Origin: Tieghemiomyces parasiticus
Taxonomy: Eukaryota > Kickxellomycota > Dimargaritomycetes > Dimargaritales > Dimargaritaceae
Assembly (NCBI GenBank): GCA_027575765.1
Contig: JANBPT010000008.1
Location: forward strand, 62,001 to 126,000
Length of the DNA stretch: 64,000 nt
Reading direction: 5' to 3'
Below, piece after piece: positions 10,218-21,700 of this stretch. The notes under the pieces are model-generated. The model was not told the DNA's origin. It made no database searches and worked only from the letters and a program-made list of their open reading frames with translations. The position numbers and the translations under genes are program-made. The first letter of the stretch is position 1, and each line of letters starts with the position of its first letter.

Positions 10218-12662
10218 CTACACTCGGGTGGGCTCCAGAATTTCGGCAAAGTGCGCCAGAAACTTGGGAAACACGTTACCGTAGACCAGGTGCAAGATTT
10301 CGACGCGGGCATTATCGAACATATCGAGCTTCCATAGACCGCGCTCAGCGATATACTTGATCTGGTGCATGGTAGTCTTTTCAATCGGCAAAGTGAATTC
10401 GGCTCGCGACGAAAAGAACTTTCGGTACATGCGCCGCAACTCGATCACCACGGTGTCATTTAGGCGGCGGTTAGCCTCCATCAAGGCCAGCGTTGGGTCG
10501 TCGTAGTTGAGGGCGGCTGAAGGCCATCCGCTCGGGTGGCTAGTAAAGGGCGGGGCGAGGACTGGGGATGGTGGGGGTGTAGCGACTGGTGACGCGGAAG
10601 CGGCCGACGAGGTTGAGGGCGCTGCCAGGGGCAGGGCGGCCGGCGAAGGCTCGGTTAGTGGTAAGGAGAGGGCCGAGGCGACGGGGTGTAGGAAAACGAT
10701 ATCGGTGGACCTTGGAGCCTCGCTAGGGTGTACGGCCAGTTCGTCCGCGGCGGATGGTCTGGGCCACGGCACGGCCACTGCGGCGGTATCACCCCAGGCG
10801 TCGTCCGTGGAGTCCAGGTGCGGCGCTTCCAATGCGACCTCCGTCGCTGACTTGGTTTCCAGCGCACTAGCCACTTCCAGGTCCGCTGCTCTATTGGCCA
10901 GGACGCCCGGATGGTACGGTGAGGTGCGGTAGGGTGTACGACGACTAACCACGGCCGCGTGGCGCACCTCATCCATAGTCGCGAAGATGTTGTAGGTGAT
11001 TGGGGTGGGGAATTCAATAAAGGACGGGCCGCCGGGAGTATTTGACCCGTTGGTGTCCAGACTGAGAGGACCTGGGCTCCCACCGAACGTGAAGGCCGTG
11101 GCGGCCGCGGGGGTGATCACACCCGAAGCTGTGAGCTCACGATCCAGCAGCACTGACGTGCGAGTAAGGGTTGGGTTGAAAGGAAAGGGGTGGTCGTCCG
11201 GTTCACCGCTGGTTCCAGAAACCACCCAGTCATCAGGACTGGTTAGAGTTGATGGCCGGTCGGGGAGACAGTCCGGTAGGTGGCGAAGGGTAGGATAGTC
11301 ATCGCGGCCGACGCTGTGCGGCACGTAGTCTAGCCGCACACCCTCTGAGGCCGGTGCAATGGACCACGACGATACTCGTGGGGATCCACCCCGGTGGATC
11401 AGGTAAGCCCGGTAAACATTGTACTTTAGGCGTTGGTAATCTTCGAGAAACACTATGGTCTCAGGGCAGAAACACTCGCCGGCAGTCTCCTTCAGTTTCT
11501 GGAACAGGATACGGTCGCTCAGGACGCGCTGGAAGTCAATGTAATTGGAGGTCAACTTCTCCTCCGGGTCGTTGGTATGGGAGTCCGGGTGGAGACCGCC
11601 GGGGGTCCGCACTACCGGATGTTTACGTGTCTGGAGGAGCGGGACCACCACCGTTACGACGTGAACCCCTATGATCCCGAGGGCCATGAAATCAATGGGC
11701 TTTACGTAGCTGCGCAGCACGGAGGGGGCGAGACGGAGCGCGATGTAGATGATGATAAACACGAACGACAAAAGCACAGCGCGGATGAGCTCGTTACGAA
11801 TACGGTAAGCGTCCTGGACGCGCCACATGAGGTATACTGTGAGCGGGTAGACCACCAACAGGTCAAACCCCATGGCCACCATGAGCAGTACGTGGTAGTA
11901 GATGGTAGTGCTTTTGGTGGCGTTGGGTGGGTCGATCGAAAAAGCCGGGACTTTGACCTGGATGACGGCGCAGTAGGTAATAACCACCAGCAGGGCGAAC
12001 ACGTAAATCGTGCGGAAAAACAGATCAATCAGGTTGCACCGGTGTCGGCAGAAGAATAGGTGGGTGGGCCGCTGCGATTGGGAGCGGAGTCCACTGCCTG
12101 GCCCTAGTCCTGAGGCTAAAGACCCGGTGGAGGTCGTAGCGTGGCCTGTAGGTCGGTGCGACGCGGCCGAGGGTGGCCGCACAGGAGTCAATAGTGTGCG
12201 TACCAACGGCCAAAGCGCCGGACGTCCATAGGGACGAGATCGACAATCGCATAGCTGGCTGCCGCGGGCGACGTTGGTGACCCACCGGACCTTGTCGGTG
12301 CTCTGACGGACCTTGATCAGAAACCGCATGATACGGTACAGCATTAGACCGCTCCATAGATAATATCCAATGTGGAGGCACCAGAAAAACAGGAAGGGTG
12401 GGATAGGTTGCGGATGTTGAGAACCGACCAAAATACCGACGGAGATGATGAACCCCATGAGCGACCAGAGGACAGTCAGCTTTCGTGACCTCAGCTTGAT
12501 GTCCCGGATGTATTCGCCGCGGTAATAGAAGAGCGCGGTTGTGACGCCAAAAAAAACGGAGTAGACGGCGATAACCGACAGGTAGACAATCTGGCGCGTG
12601 CGACGGAACCGCTCCTTAGCACCGGAGTCATCGCTGCCGTCTGCAGTGGCAGTGAATGTCAT
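10218..12662 (-). CDS. Seven-transmembrane receptor with C-terminal RGS domain (GprK-like)
   Basis: Single exon, 814 residues from ATG at 12662 (the frame upstream has no ATG). Seven hydrophobic segments lie in the first 350 or so residues, for example VYLSVIAVYSVFFGVTTAL, then a block around PFLFFWCLHIGYYLW, and a last segment near GIIGVHVVTVVVPLL. From about residue 370 comes an RGS fold: its first half contains FQRVLSDRILFQKL and CPETIVFLEDYQRLKY, and its second half (about 730-805) contains IKYIAERGLWKLDMFDNA and a helix ending FPKFLAHFAEI. About 300 Pro/Ser/Thr/Ala-rich residues separate the two halves. RGS domains speed GTP hydrolysis by G-alpha, so this would couple sensing to G-protein shut-off at a membrane. 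The ligand is unknown. A 70-residue Arg/Pro/Ser-rich loop follows the third hydrophobic segment. Confidence 0.8.
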   Translation of the reverse strand: MTFTATADGSDDSGAKERFRRTRQIVYLSVIAVYSVFFGVTTALFYYRGEYIRDIKLRSRKLTVLWSLMGFIISVGILVGSQHPQPIPPFLFFWCLHIGYYLWSGLMLYRIMRFLIKVRQSTDKVRWVTNVARGSQLCDCRSRPYGRPALWPLVRTLLTPVRPPSAASHRPTGHATTSTGSLASGLGPGSGLRSQSQRPTHLFFCRHRCNLIDLFFRTIYVFALLVVITYCAVIQVKVPAFSIDPPNATKSTTIYYHVLLMVAMGFDLLVVYPLTVYLMWRVQDAYRIRNELIRAVLLSFVFIIIYIALRLAPSVLRSYVKPIDFMALGIIGVHVVTVVVPLLQTRKHPVVRTPGGLHPDSHTNDPEEKLTSNYIDFQRVLSDRILFQKLKETAGECFCPETIVFLEDYQRLKYNVYRAYLIHRGGSPRVSSWSIAPASEGVRLDYVPHSVGRDDYPTLRHLPDCLPDRPSTLTSPDDWVVSGTSGEPDDHPFPFNPTLTRTSVLLDRELTASGVITPAAATAFTFGGSPGPLSLDTNGSNTPGGPSFIEFPTPITYNIFATMDEVRHAAVVSRRTPYRTSPYHPGVLANRAADLEVASALETKSATEVALEAPHLDSTDDAWGDTAAVAVPWPRPSAADELAVHPSEAPRSTDIVFLHPVASALSLPLTEPSPAALPLAAPSTSSAASASPVATPPPSPVLAPPFTSHPSGWPSAALNYDDPTLALMEANRRLNDTVVIELRRMYRKFFSSRAEFTLPIEKTTMHQIKYIAERGLWKLDMFDNARVEILHLVYGNVFPKFLAHFAEILEPTRV

Positions 12663-14586
12663 CGAGGAAAAGCGGGGAAGGGGAACCCGCGCGGAAGAGG
12701 CGACGGTCCACCTGGGCTTGTATTTCAATGACCTTTCTACGGTAAGGGATACAGTTAATTTCGAAATATCGTAATGAAGCTACGCGCCAGTGGAATACCG
12801 TTCTCACGACCGATCGACGAATACTGGCCGGGTAAGCGGTACGTATAAAATCTAGCTAAAATAACAACAGTCAAGGCAGGATTACTCGGACGGAAATGGA
12901 AGCCAACCGTGCGCTACTCGGTCGAAATAATAGATACAGCGGGTGGATACCAGGGAGGGGGATGATGGGAGAGGTATTACCGGACAGGTTAGACTGAACG
13001 GGTGTGTAAATAAATAAGAAATAATATTTCGTAGTGCAGGTCGATCGGAGCAGCCTATGATTGTATGTGGAAAGAGCATCACAGGGTGTAGTGCGAACCA
13101 AAATTAAATGGACCCATGATAAAAATAACAAGGGATATAACCTGAAATAGCGGCCGGGGGTGGATGGTGGCGCGGCTAAATACTGGCGCTGATACATGTG
13201 ATGGTGCCTGGGCGACAGATTGAACGAAGGCCATCCGGCGGCAATTATAAAAAAAATAGATAAAAAGTGAAGAGCGGAAAATGGAGTCACACAGCGTCGG
13301 GCAAGAGGAAGAGCGGACGGGGAAGTAAAGGATGGGAGGGAAAGAGAGGGGAGGGGGGCGGTGGTGCGAGCAGGTGGCTGACAAACCGGTGGCACAGGGC
13401 TACACCGCGACCTCCCGGACAGGGATGGGTCGATACTCCGACCTAGTACTCTCAACTATGGAGTGCAATCCATAGTGGAAAAGGTGGCGCGTTAGAGTCG
13501 AGGGCCAACAAGACGAGATAGTGCTCACAATATGTTGCCAGTACATGACGAGCGGCATCTCCAGGTTTCCGGGGTTCTAGCCATCATTTTCTAACCGCTA
13601 ACTGTGCCGTCCAATATTGTAGTACACACCTCTTCAGTCCAGACAATGAGGTCCTTAGTTGCCATTTAGCATCCGTTTGCGACTACTCCCACCTAAAAGG
13701 TCTACCACCACCCAAAACTTTTACGTATACGAACTGTACACTTTATTTTCGGTGCCACAGCTACCTCCTCAGCCAACCAAACTAAGGACCTTCGCCGCGT
13801 GCGGACATTGGCGCTGTTGGGAGACTGGCATGGCCGTTAATATGGTCTCCGGTGATCCTGTACTACACCCCGCCTTTACTAACTTCCACTGACGTCCCAT
13901 CTTCCTGTTACAGTTTGATGCGCCCTCCCCCTCTCGACCCAATTTTCTCTGCGTAGGTGCTCCCGGGGCTCTACAGTGCCATATATATTACACCACCATG
14001 GTGGTTACAGTATGCAGGTGTCGTATCTTCACATTCAGCTACAATGAATGAACTGGCCCTATGGGCTCCTAAAGGTCGGTTTAGACGGATATTGGCATAT
14101 GTCCACCTCGGAGTCTGTAGAAACGACCACCGGCTCTACAGCTATTGGAGAATATCCATATTTAGCGCTTTAGTTGTTGTACGCCTAAGTGCTGCGGCCA
14201 ACAACACTAGGGGGCCAGCGCGTTAATACGCCAGGCGCCATGGGACCCACTGCTGCGATATATTTGCCCACCGTCCACCGGCTTCCTCTAATATTCAATG
14301 GTGCCACCCACTGTCTCGCGTATGCTCACTTTGTGGACCAAGCACAGGTCTGCGGGAGTCATAAGCATCGTCACATCAGCCGTTTCCTCGACTTGGACCT
14401 CACGTACTAGACGGTGCCTCCTTTGATTTTAAGCGGGCACTTGCATACCAGGTGGGTGGAACGATCTAGATTAGGCGCCATAAAAGTGTGATAAGTGTTC
14501 TTGAATGAAGCCGCTAATGCCGATTATGATAAAACTTTACTGTGAAAAAGAGGTAAGTTAGGCGGGCAGACCCTGGTAATGCCAGT
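12663..14586. other. Intergenic region upstream of the 7TM-RGS gene, downstream of RPC2
   Basis: The 12870-13400 part is strongly pyrimidine-rich in the direction of the receptor gene, resembling the leaders or promoters of other genes here. Its 194-codon open frame is low-complexity and has no ATG-led, motif-bearing content. The 13500-14586 part shows nothing I can assign. Confidence 0.45.
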
Positions 14587-17500
14587 CTAGTAATTTTCCA
14601 AAACGAGCTTGGGCGCAATGTTCATACTCTGTAGTTCCTGGAAGAGCAGTTTGGCCGCATAGGGGATCTTCATGGTTACGATGCCATTACTGGACTTGCA
14701 GTACTGGCACCACCCTTTGTAGCCCAATAGGCCACACTTCTCGCAGATAAACACGTCGAAGGCATCAGACGAAATCATGAGCCGTTCCAGTAGGAGCATG
14801 CTCGCGCCGTACCCAATGAGACAATCGCGCTCCATCTCACCCAGGCGCAGCCCGCCGTCACGGGATCGGCCCTCGGTAGGCTGGCGGGTGAGCACGGCAC
14901 GGGGCCCGCGGGCACGGGCGTGCATCTTGTCCATAACCATGTGCTTCAGTTTCTGATAGTACACGGGCCCAAAGAAAATGTAGGCCGAGAGGGCCTCCCC
15001 GGTGACCCCGGAGGTGAGGTAGTCCTTACCGGAGTAGCTGAACCCGTTGTCCACCAAGATGCGACTCATATCCTCTACTTTGGACCCGCCAAACACCGTA
15101 CCGTATTGTAGCTCGCCCTTCAGTACACCGGCTTTGCCGGCAAGCAACTCGATCATCTTGCCCACCGTCATTCGCGACGGGAAACCATGCGGGTTCATGA
15201 TGATATCCGGGCAGATGCCCTGGTCCGAGAAGGGCATATCCTCCTGGTTGACAATGATGCCACACACACCCTTTTGCCCGTGTCGTGACGAAAACTTATC
15301 GCCTAGTTCAGGACGACGCGTCTGGCGAATGCACACTTTGATCATGGACTGGTCGCTCTCGGTGTTAGTGAGCAAGACCTTGTCAATGTAGGACGGCTCG
15401 GGTGCCTTGTAGGTCATAGGCTGCGGTTTGTAGGCGCCCACGGCCGCTCCGGCCATGTTGGTCGCATTCAGTTCGATACTGGTCGTGGTCGGTACTTGTT
15501 TGTTGACAAATATCTGGCGCGAGTGAACGCGCTCGCCTACGCCGGCGATACCGTCCCCTTCCAGGATCCCGTAGCGCTCGCGCTCGTTGGCGGTCTCGAG
15601 GTTGGCCGGCGGGTCGGCAAGGCGGTCAAAAGTGCCGTTTGGGTACTGCTTAATGAGGGTGGTGTACTTGCGCATGGTCTGACAGCGCCCGAACCCGCGG
15701 TCCAGCGAGGAGCGGTTGAGCACCAGGGCGTCCTCGATATCGTACCCAGAATAACTCATGACGGCCACGGTGGCATTCTGGCCTGCAGGCAGCTTGTCGT
15801 ACTTGATGAGCTCGATAGTCTTGGTTTTCACCATGGGCTGGTGCGGGTACACCATCAGGTAAAGCAACGTGTCGATCCGATTAAGCTGGTTGTAGGCGAT
15901 GGCCCCGATGGCCTGCTTCCCCATAGCGCACTGGTACGTGTTACGCGGAGATTGGTTGTGGTGCGGGTACGGGATCAGACCGGCCACCGCGCCCAGCAGG
16001 GTAAAGGGTTCGATCTCCAGGTGGGTGGTTGTCGCGCTGAGGTGCCGCTCGTAGAGGGCGATGTGGGTGTCATTCTCCTCGTTAACGTCCAAGTATTCGA
16101 TGAGACCTAGCCGCAGAAAGTCATCAAAGGTCAGCTCATTGTTGCGCAGCCGGCGGATGTGGTCGGGTTGGACCCGACCCCGGCCATTGTCGACGATAAT
16201 AAGCGGCCGGCAGACTCGGCCCCCGTCTGACGAGATATTGACCGAGCGATGGTGGGTATTGGTGTGAACACTCACAAACTCCGACACGCGGCGGCACCGC
16301 CGCAGAAGGCGGAACTGGTCCACGAACCGCTGGGCGTCGCGCACCAGGCCCAGGGGCACGCCGTTCAGGGTCACCACATAGGCGTGGGGGCGGTAGATCT
16401 CGAGGCCGCCCAGCAGGTTGATGTCCTCAGCGCCGAGGGCAAAGATGAGCCGTTCCAGGGGGGCTTCGTCAGTGTCAGTGGTGATGTGGGTCATGAGGGC
16501 CAAGTTCTTGACCAGTCCGCACGCTTCGCCCTCTGGGGTGTCGGAGGGGCAGAGCATCCCCCACTGTGAGGCCTGAAGGGACCGAGGTCCGCTGACCTTC
16601 CGAGTTTTTTCGAACTGGGATGAGATACGGGTCATCATACCCAGTGCGCTGACGTAGCTTAGGCGGCTCAGCACGTGAGTGACGCCGGCACGCTCCATCT
16701 TAAATCGCTTGAGTACCCAGTTGCCGGTGGAGATGGCGCGTACGAATCCGGACGTGATGTCGTTGGTCAGGCACAGGATTTGGTTGTAGGCGTCGAACTC
16801 TTTGGCGCGGTTGGCGCGGTTGAGAATCTTGTCGATGCCCAGTTTGAGGTCCGAGCACCACTTCTTGAACAGGTCCTCGAACAGGAGAGAGAGCAGTTGG
16901 CCAGCCAGTTCCAGCCGCTTGTTACCCAAAAAGTCCCGGTCGTCCAAGAGGGCCCGGTTGAGGGTGGCCATGAGTACGCGACGCACCATCATGGTGATGA
17001 AGATGCACTTGGGGCGGAAGTTGAGGTGCTCTACCGGGATGTGAACCAGCACAACGTTAGCCAGAATCTGTAGGGCCTCCTCGGCGGGCGGCTTTCGAAG
17101 GGCCCCGAACTTGCGATTGATCTTGACGCGGGCACCCACGTAGTCTAGAGCCTGCTGTTGGGTGAACACACCCAGTGCGTTGGCCTCCTCGACACTCTGT
17201 TCGAAGAGGCGCAAAAACTCGCGGTCGTTGCCGCTGACCAGCTGCGCGATTTCCTTGTCAGACTGCATGCCCATGGCCTTGAGGGCAATCACGACGGGTA
17301 GGTCCTCGGTGATGGAGTTGTGACGCAAGTACACCTTCTCGTGCTTGGTGGCGACGTAGGCCTTACTCTTACGCTCCAAGGTGGTACTAGTCACCGAGGC
17401 CTGGATACCGCCCTTTGGGTCTGGCTCAACGATGATACGGTTCTTGGACAGTTGCTCCTGAACCAGAATCACCTTCTCGGTGCCCTTCACGACAAAGTAG

Positions 17501-18117
17501 CCGCCGGGGTCCAGTGGACACTCTTGCATGACGGCCAGGGTAGCATCGTCTCGACCGGTCAGGACACAGTGGGAAGACCGCAGCATAATGGGCAACCGAC
17601 CGATTGAGACACCACGCCGGCGTACCAATTGCTGGCCCTTCACATACTCGATATCAACGTAAATGGCCCCAGCGTAGGTCAGATCGCGCAGCCGGCACTC
17701 CTGTGGGGTGAACACCTTACCCATGTAGGTGTCGTCGGCCCGCTCGGGTTTTCCGACGTACACATTGGTAAACTTGAGGTAGAAAAAGCTGTCCACGTCC
17801 GACACGATCTTGGCGTTGGCAGCCACGATCTTCTTCATGTCCACATTGATGAAGTAGTTGAAGGAATCAATGTGCTGCTTCACCAGGCCCTTCACTTGAA
17901 GGTAGGCCGGAAGGAGCTCCCACTTGTCCTCCGCGGTAGGGATCGGGTCCGTGAGTCGCTTGGGCAATCGGGCCCGCTGGGACGGCCGTGGCGGCGGGAT
18001 GGCATCCGCAGTGTCCTCAACCACGGAGTCGTTGGCGGGGGGCGCCTGAGAGACCCCGGCCGGTTCCGCCGCGTCCGAACCAGCTTCACGCTTACGGGGA
18101 CGGCGCTGTGTGGGCAT
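14587..18117 (-). CDS. RPC2: DNA-directed RNA polymerase III subunit RPC2 (second-largest subunit)
   Basis: Single exon, 1176 residues from ATG at 18117. This is the beta-like catalytic subunit of nuclear Pol III, which makes tRNA, 5S rRNA and U6. After a basic, disordered start of about 65 residues, the whole protein follows the family. Visible blocks include the fork/lobe block [37 protein letters not shown] near the active site, the hybrid-binding [15 protein letters not shown] (about residue 940), and a C-terminal zinc ribbon with CEKC and CQYC. The Pol III type, rather than Pol I or II, is judged from the [13 protein letters not shown] and [18 protein letters not shown] regions. The length is close to the usual 1130-1150. 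Confidence 0.95.
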   Translation of the reverse strand: MPTQRRPRKREAGSDAAEPAGVSQAPPANDSVVEDTADAIPPPRPSQRARLPKRLTDPIPTAEDKWELLPAYLQVKGLVKQHIDSFNYFINVDMKKIVAANAKIVSDVDSFFYLKFTNVYVGKPERADDTYMGKVFTPQECRLRDLTYAGAIYVDIEYVKGQQLVRRRGVSIGRLPIMLRSSHCVLTGRDDATLAVMQECPLDPGGYFVVKGTEKVILVQEQLSKNRIIVEPDPKGGIQASVTSTTLERKSKAYVATKHEKVYLRHNSITEDLPVVIALKAMGMQSDKEIAQLVSGNDREFLRLFEQSVEEANALGVFTQQQALDYVGARVKINRKFGALRKPPAEEALQILANVVLVHIPVEHLNFRPKCIFITMMVRRVLMATLNRALLDDRDFLGNKRLELAGQLLSLLFEDLFKKWCSDLKLGIDKILNRANRAKEFDAYNQILCLTNDITSGFVRAISTGNWVLKRFKMERAGVTHVLSRLSYVSALGMMTRISSQFEKTRKVSGPRSLQASQWGMLCPSDTPEGEACGLVKNLALMTHITTDTDEAPLERLIFALGAEDINLLGGLEIYRPHAYVVTLNGVPLGLVRDAQRFVDQFRLLRRCRRVSEFVSVHTNTHHRSVNISSDGGRVCRPLIIVDNGRGRVQPDHIRRLRNNELTFDDFLRLGLIEYLDVNEENDTHIALYERHLSATTTHLEIEPFTLLGAVAGLIPYPHHNQSPRNTYQCAMGKQAIGAIAYNQLNRIDTLLYLMVYPHQPMVKTKTIELIKYDKLPAGQNATVAVMSYSGYDIEDALVLNRSSLDRGFGRCQTMRKYTTLIKQYPNGTFDRLADPPANLETANERERYGILEGDGIAGVGERVHSRQIFVNKQVPTTTSIELNATNMAGAAVGAYKPQPMTYKAPEPSYIDKVLLTNTESDQSMIKVCIRQTRRPELGDKFSSRHGQKGVCGIIVNQEDMPFSDQGICPDIIMNPHGFPSRMTVGKMIELLAGKAGVLKGELQYGTVFGGSKVEDMSRILVDNGFSYSGKDYLTSGVTGEALSAYIFFGPVYYQKLKHMVMDKMHARARGPRAVLTRQPTEGRSRDGGLRLGEMERDCLIGYGASMLLLERLMISSDAFDVFICEKCGLLGYKGWCQYCKSSNGIVTMKIPYAAKLLFQELQSMNIAPKLVLENY

Positions 18118-18773
18118 GGCCGGCAAATGGACACAATGCTACGGGAATTATGAGTTGTGATGCGTTGGGAAACTCGAACTAGACCAAGGAGACAGGAAGA
18201 ATGGGCAAGACGAACGACGTGGATTAGTGGGGTCGGAGGTGTTAGAAAGCAGAGAATCAGGCTAGGGCGTGGAGGTTGGGCGATCAAAGCGAGCCAATGT
18301 TTGACCACAAGACAACGAATCCAAAGATTGCATGTGGTGTCCCAAAGGAGTGGAAAAAATATCGAGCCCAAGTGTACCATCAATTGGCTACCACGGCGGG
18401 GGAAGGGTAGTGGGTCCAAATGTACTTTTGGCTGTACCATGGTGATGCTTGACGAGCCGGGGCATAGCCTATTTCAGGCTGGAATAATGTCGGAGAGCAG
18501 GGCTTTTCGCACGCCCGCTTTCCAATATCGCATTGACTGTCCTTTATTTTTTTTTCTACAGAGGCGGGGTTGGGGTGAAATTAAGTCAGTGATGATTGAC
18601 CTACCCTTACTTCACAGTCAGAACCCAGACAACATACCAGACAAAGTGAATACACGTCCACCGCCTGTCTGTCCAAATATTATCCGATTGTCTTAAAATA
18701 ACGTACATTACTTTTTATAAAAAAAATACAGGGAATTAGCGCAATGGTAGAAACCGCGATCGAAATCAGCAGC
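18118..18773. other. Intergenic region between RPC2 and ITFG2-like gene
   Basis: Contains the RPC2 promoter and the 3' UTR of the ITFG2-like gene, both on the minus strand. An A/T-rich tract lies at 18711-18730. No coding signal was seen. Confidence 0.5.
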
Positions 18774-21700
18774 CTAGCTCACATGAAGACAGTCGTGGAT
18801 CAGTTTGGCCATCTGGCTAAAATTCAGCAGGTTCCGACCGGCTTTGTGGGTGTCTTGGGGTCCCGCGGTGGCCTCGTTAACGGTTGGGAGGTGGCCAACG
18901 GACGACTGGCGGGACACGGAGGTATCGATGGGCGGTAGGGGCGGGTACCTGGACGACCGGGTGGACTTGGGTGACTGATCCGCTGATGCCTGGGTTGTGG
19001 TGGTGACCTGCGCTGCTAATTTCGGGGTACCTGGTACCGTGCTGGGTAGCAGAGCTGGACTGTACAGAAGGGGTGAATTCTGGGTTTGGATCGCGTAGGC
19101 CAGCGCATCCGGGTGGGCGCTGAGCTCGGGCTGCAGGGTTTCGGCGAGATTAGGCACGGGGGCGCGACCGATGTGGACGTCATAGTACATATAGATACTC
19201 TCGTTGTCGTCCACGTAAAAGAGGCAGGGCACGTTGCGGTCCCGTTCTAGTGCGTAGCAACCGGCCGTAAAGGCCACGGTGCGCCGTGGGAACCGGAACT
19301 GGACGGTTTCCTTGGTTACTGGGTTGACGATGGACGTTACTCCGTTACCCGTGGTGGCCACCAACAGGGCCCGCGGGGAGGCGGACCCTGTACCATTCCC
19401 GGCCGTAGCGGTGCTGCCGGCGTACGGGGACCCAGTACCGCGATCCTGCGTGCTGGACCGGTACAGGGTGCCACCTGCGTGGGCTTCGGCAAGGGCGGCC
19501 GCCAGCCCGGGCGAATCAACCGCTCCAGGTCCCGCGGCGTGCAGCATCGGCGACAGCAGCATGGGGGTAGAATTGAACGACGAGTGGTACGAGTCCCCAC
19601 CACTGCCGCCGCCGCTATGGTCACCGTGGCCCGCCGGGCCATAGTGGGCCGTATGGGGTCGCAAGAAGGACGCCGGTGGGACATAGGAACTGGCCCCACG
19701 TTGGTAGCCACCAACACTGTGCGACGTGACGTGGACGGTGTGCATGCCCAAGGGGGTCTCGGGCGCCATGGATGCCACTCGGAAGGGCCGGGCCGGGCGG
19801 GCTCCGGTTCCGACGGGCTGAAAGAGGGGTGGGGTGGGTTCGGTGGCAGGAGAGTTGGGTCCGCTGAACCCCATTGAGCGGGCTAGGGAGGGAGGATCGT
19901 GGTAGGTATCCCCGGCCGTGGTGTGATTACGGCGCAGGGCCGGGGCCAGACCCATGGTCGGCAAAGCGGGGCGGACTGATTCGGTCAGTGGCTCGGCGGA
20001 ATAGGTGAGGGCGCGACCCTTCCGGCGCGGGAACGGGCTGGCGGTAGGGGTGGGGGTGGCCTTCACGGGACGGTTGGCGCTACCCGTGGCCGTGGTGGGG
20101 AGGGCCAGAGGGAGGGGTGGGCAGGTGACACTGGGGCCCATCGGCAGAGAGGCCGGTGGTGGGAACACGTCCACCTCGGACGATTCGACCGTGGTCGAGT
20201 GCACCGGCGGGTTATGCAGATCGTGAAGGGAGGTGTTAAGCGAGGCGTAGTTGCCCGAACTGCTCCGGCTCGTGCTGCCGGCGGCCACCACTGTGGTGGC
20301 CACAGGACCCGCAATAGAGGCTCGGGATCCCACATGCAACCCTGGCAGGTCGCCAAACGTCGCTGATGGGGCCGGGGAAGCCGGTCGCCGGCTGGTGCTA
20401 CCGAGGCCGGCCAGATTAGCGGTACTGTGGCGGAAGGTATTAAGGCTGGAGTACGTACGGGACCGCTTCGGGGGCACCGAAGCACCGGTCGCCGAGGCAG
20501 TCCCCTTTGTACCAGCAGTTTCGTAGTCGCCCAAGCCCATATAAGGCATGGTTCCGACCAGTTCGGAGGAAGGCGGACCAGACGGTAAGGGCGATCGAGA
20601 CGATGTTGGTAGGGTGACGTGGGTCGTAATGGTCGTGGTCGGAGCGGTGGTACCTGCACGGATCATTTCCAGTTGCTGGTGGGCACTTTCGAAGCGGCGA
20701 CCGGTTTGGCTCGCGAAGGACGACTTCCGGCTCAGCGACCGGCCGGCCGAGGCGGCGGTAATGGCAGTCGCGGCCCGCGGATTCAAGGCGGGCCGGGGCT
20801 GACGGAACACAAAGTTACGCGGAATCGGGTAGAGGTAGGCCTGGCTGTCGCTGTTACAACCAGCGTCGTCATGCGGGTAGGTCATAGAGGTTAAGACGGG
20901 GGACGTAGGATAGTAACCACCTTTGGCCATCCGGAACGTGGCGGAGGCGGCCACAGCGGCGTGACCCGGTGAGAACCGTACTCGACGGTGGGTCAGATAG
21001 TGTAGGGTGGCAGCCACGTTATCCACTGGAATAGGCAGAAGCTGGAGTGCAAAGATCTGGTCCCCGGAGCGGAGAGGCCCGTCGAGCGGATCGGCGGTGA
21101 GGGGTAGGCTGAGAAGCTGGCCACTACGGGCACGCGGCGAGTAGTGCTCGACGCGACAGGGCTGAGAGGCGGCGAGGAGCGGGGAAGGATGCGAGGGTAA
21201 AATCGGCTCAGAAACGTGCCGGGTAGTGCTGTTGGCGGCCGTCGCTGGCGCTGAAGGTTCCGGGGCGGGCAAACTGGGCAGCCCAGTCTCCAACGGCGTG
21301 TTGAGGCCCCCATCAGACCAGGGGGTCCCAACAGTATACTCCATTGATGAAATGCGCGAATGAGCGGGTAGCCCCGACTCATCGGGGTCGCTATTCAGGC
21401 GAGCTAAAGGGGAGGTGGCGGTGCCGATGGGACCATGCACGGCCCGAGGGCCGGTCATGCTGCCGAGAGTGGGGTGACCACTGCCGGATAAACGCGAGGG
21501 AGGGCCCGAGTGTTCGGCCAAAAGGGGCCAGCCGAAGTTACGCAGGTGGGGCTGGTAACCCGGGACAGCGCTTAGGTCGAGCAGGCGTGGGTCAAGTAAG
21601 TAGACCATCCCGTCCATCCGCACCACCGCGACGCCCTGGTTATCGGCGGCGGTACAGGCGACACCGGCCACCACTTCGGCGGGAGCAACAGCGCTGAGGC

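Noticed and set aside
12871..13455. 194-codon open frame (-)
   Set aside because: Low-complexity translation of a pyrimidine-rich leader, with no ATG-led coding signal.
18731..18745. tRNA-like A-box (TTAGCGCAATGGTAG)
   Set aside because: No matching T-arm (GGTTCGA-type) or cloverleaf pairing follows; the sequence runs into the ITFG2-like stop codon.
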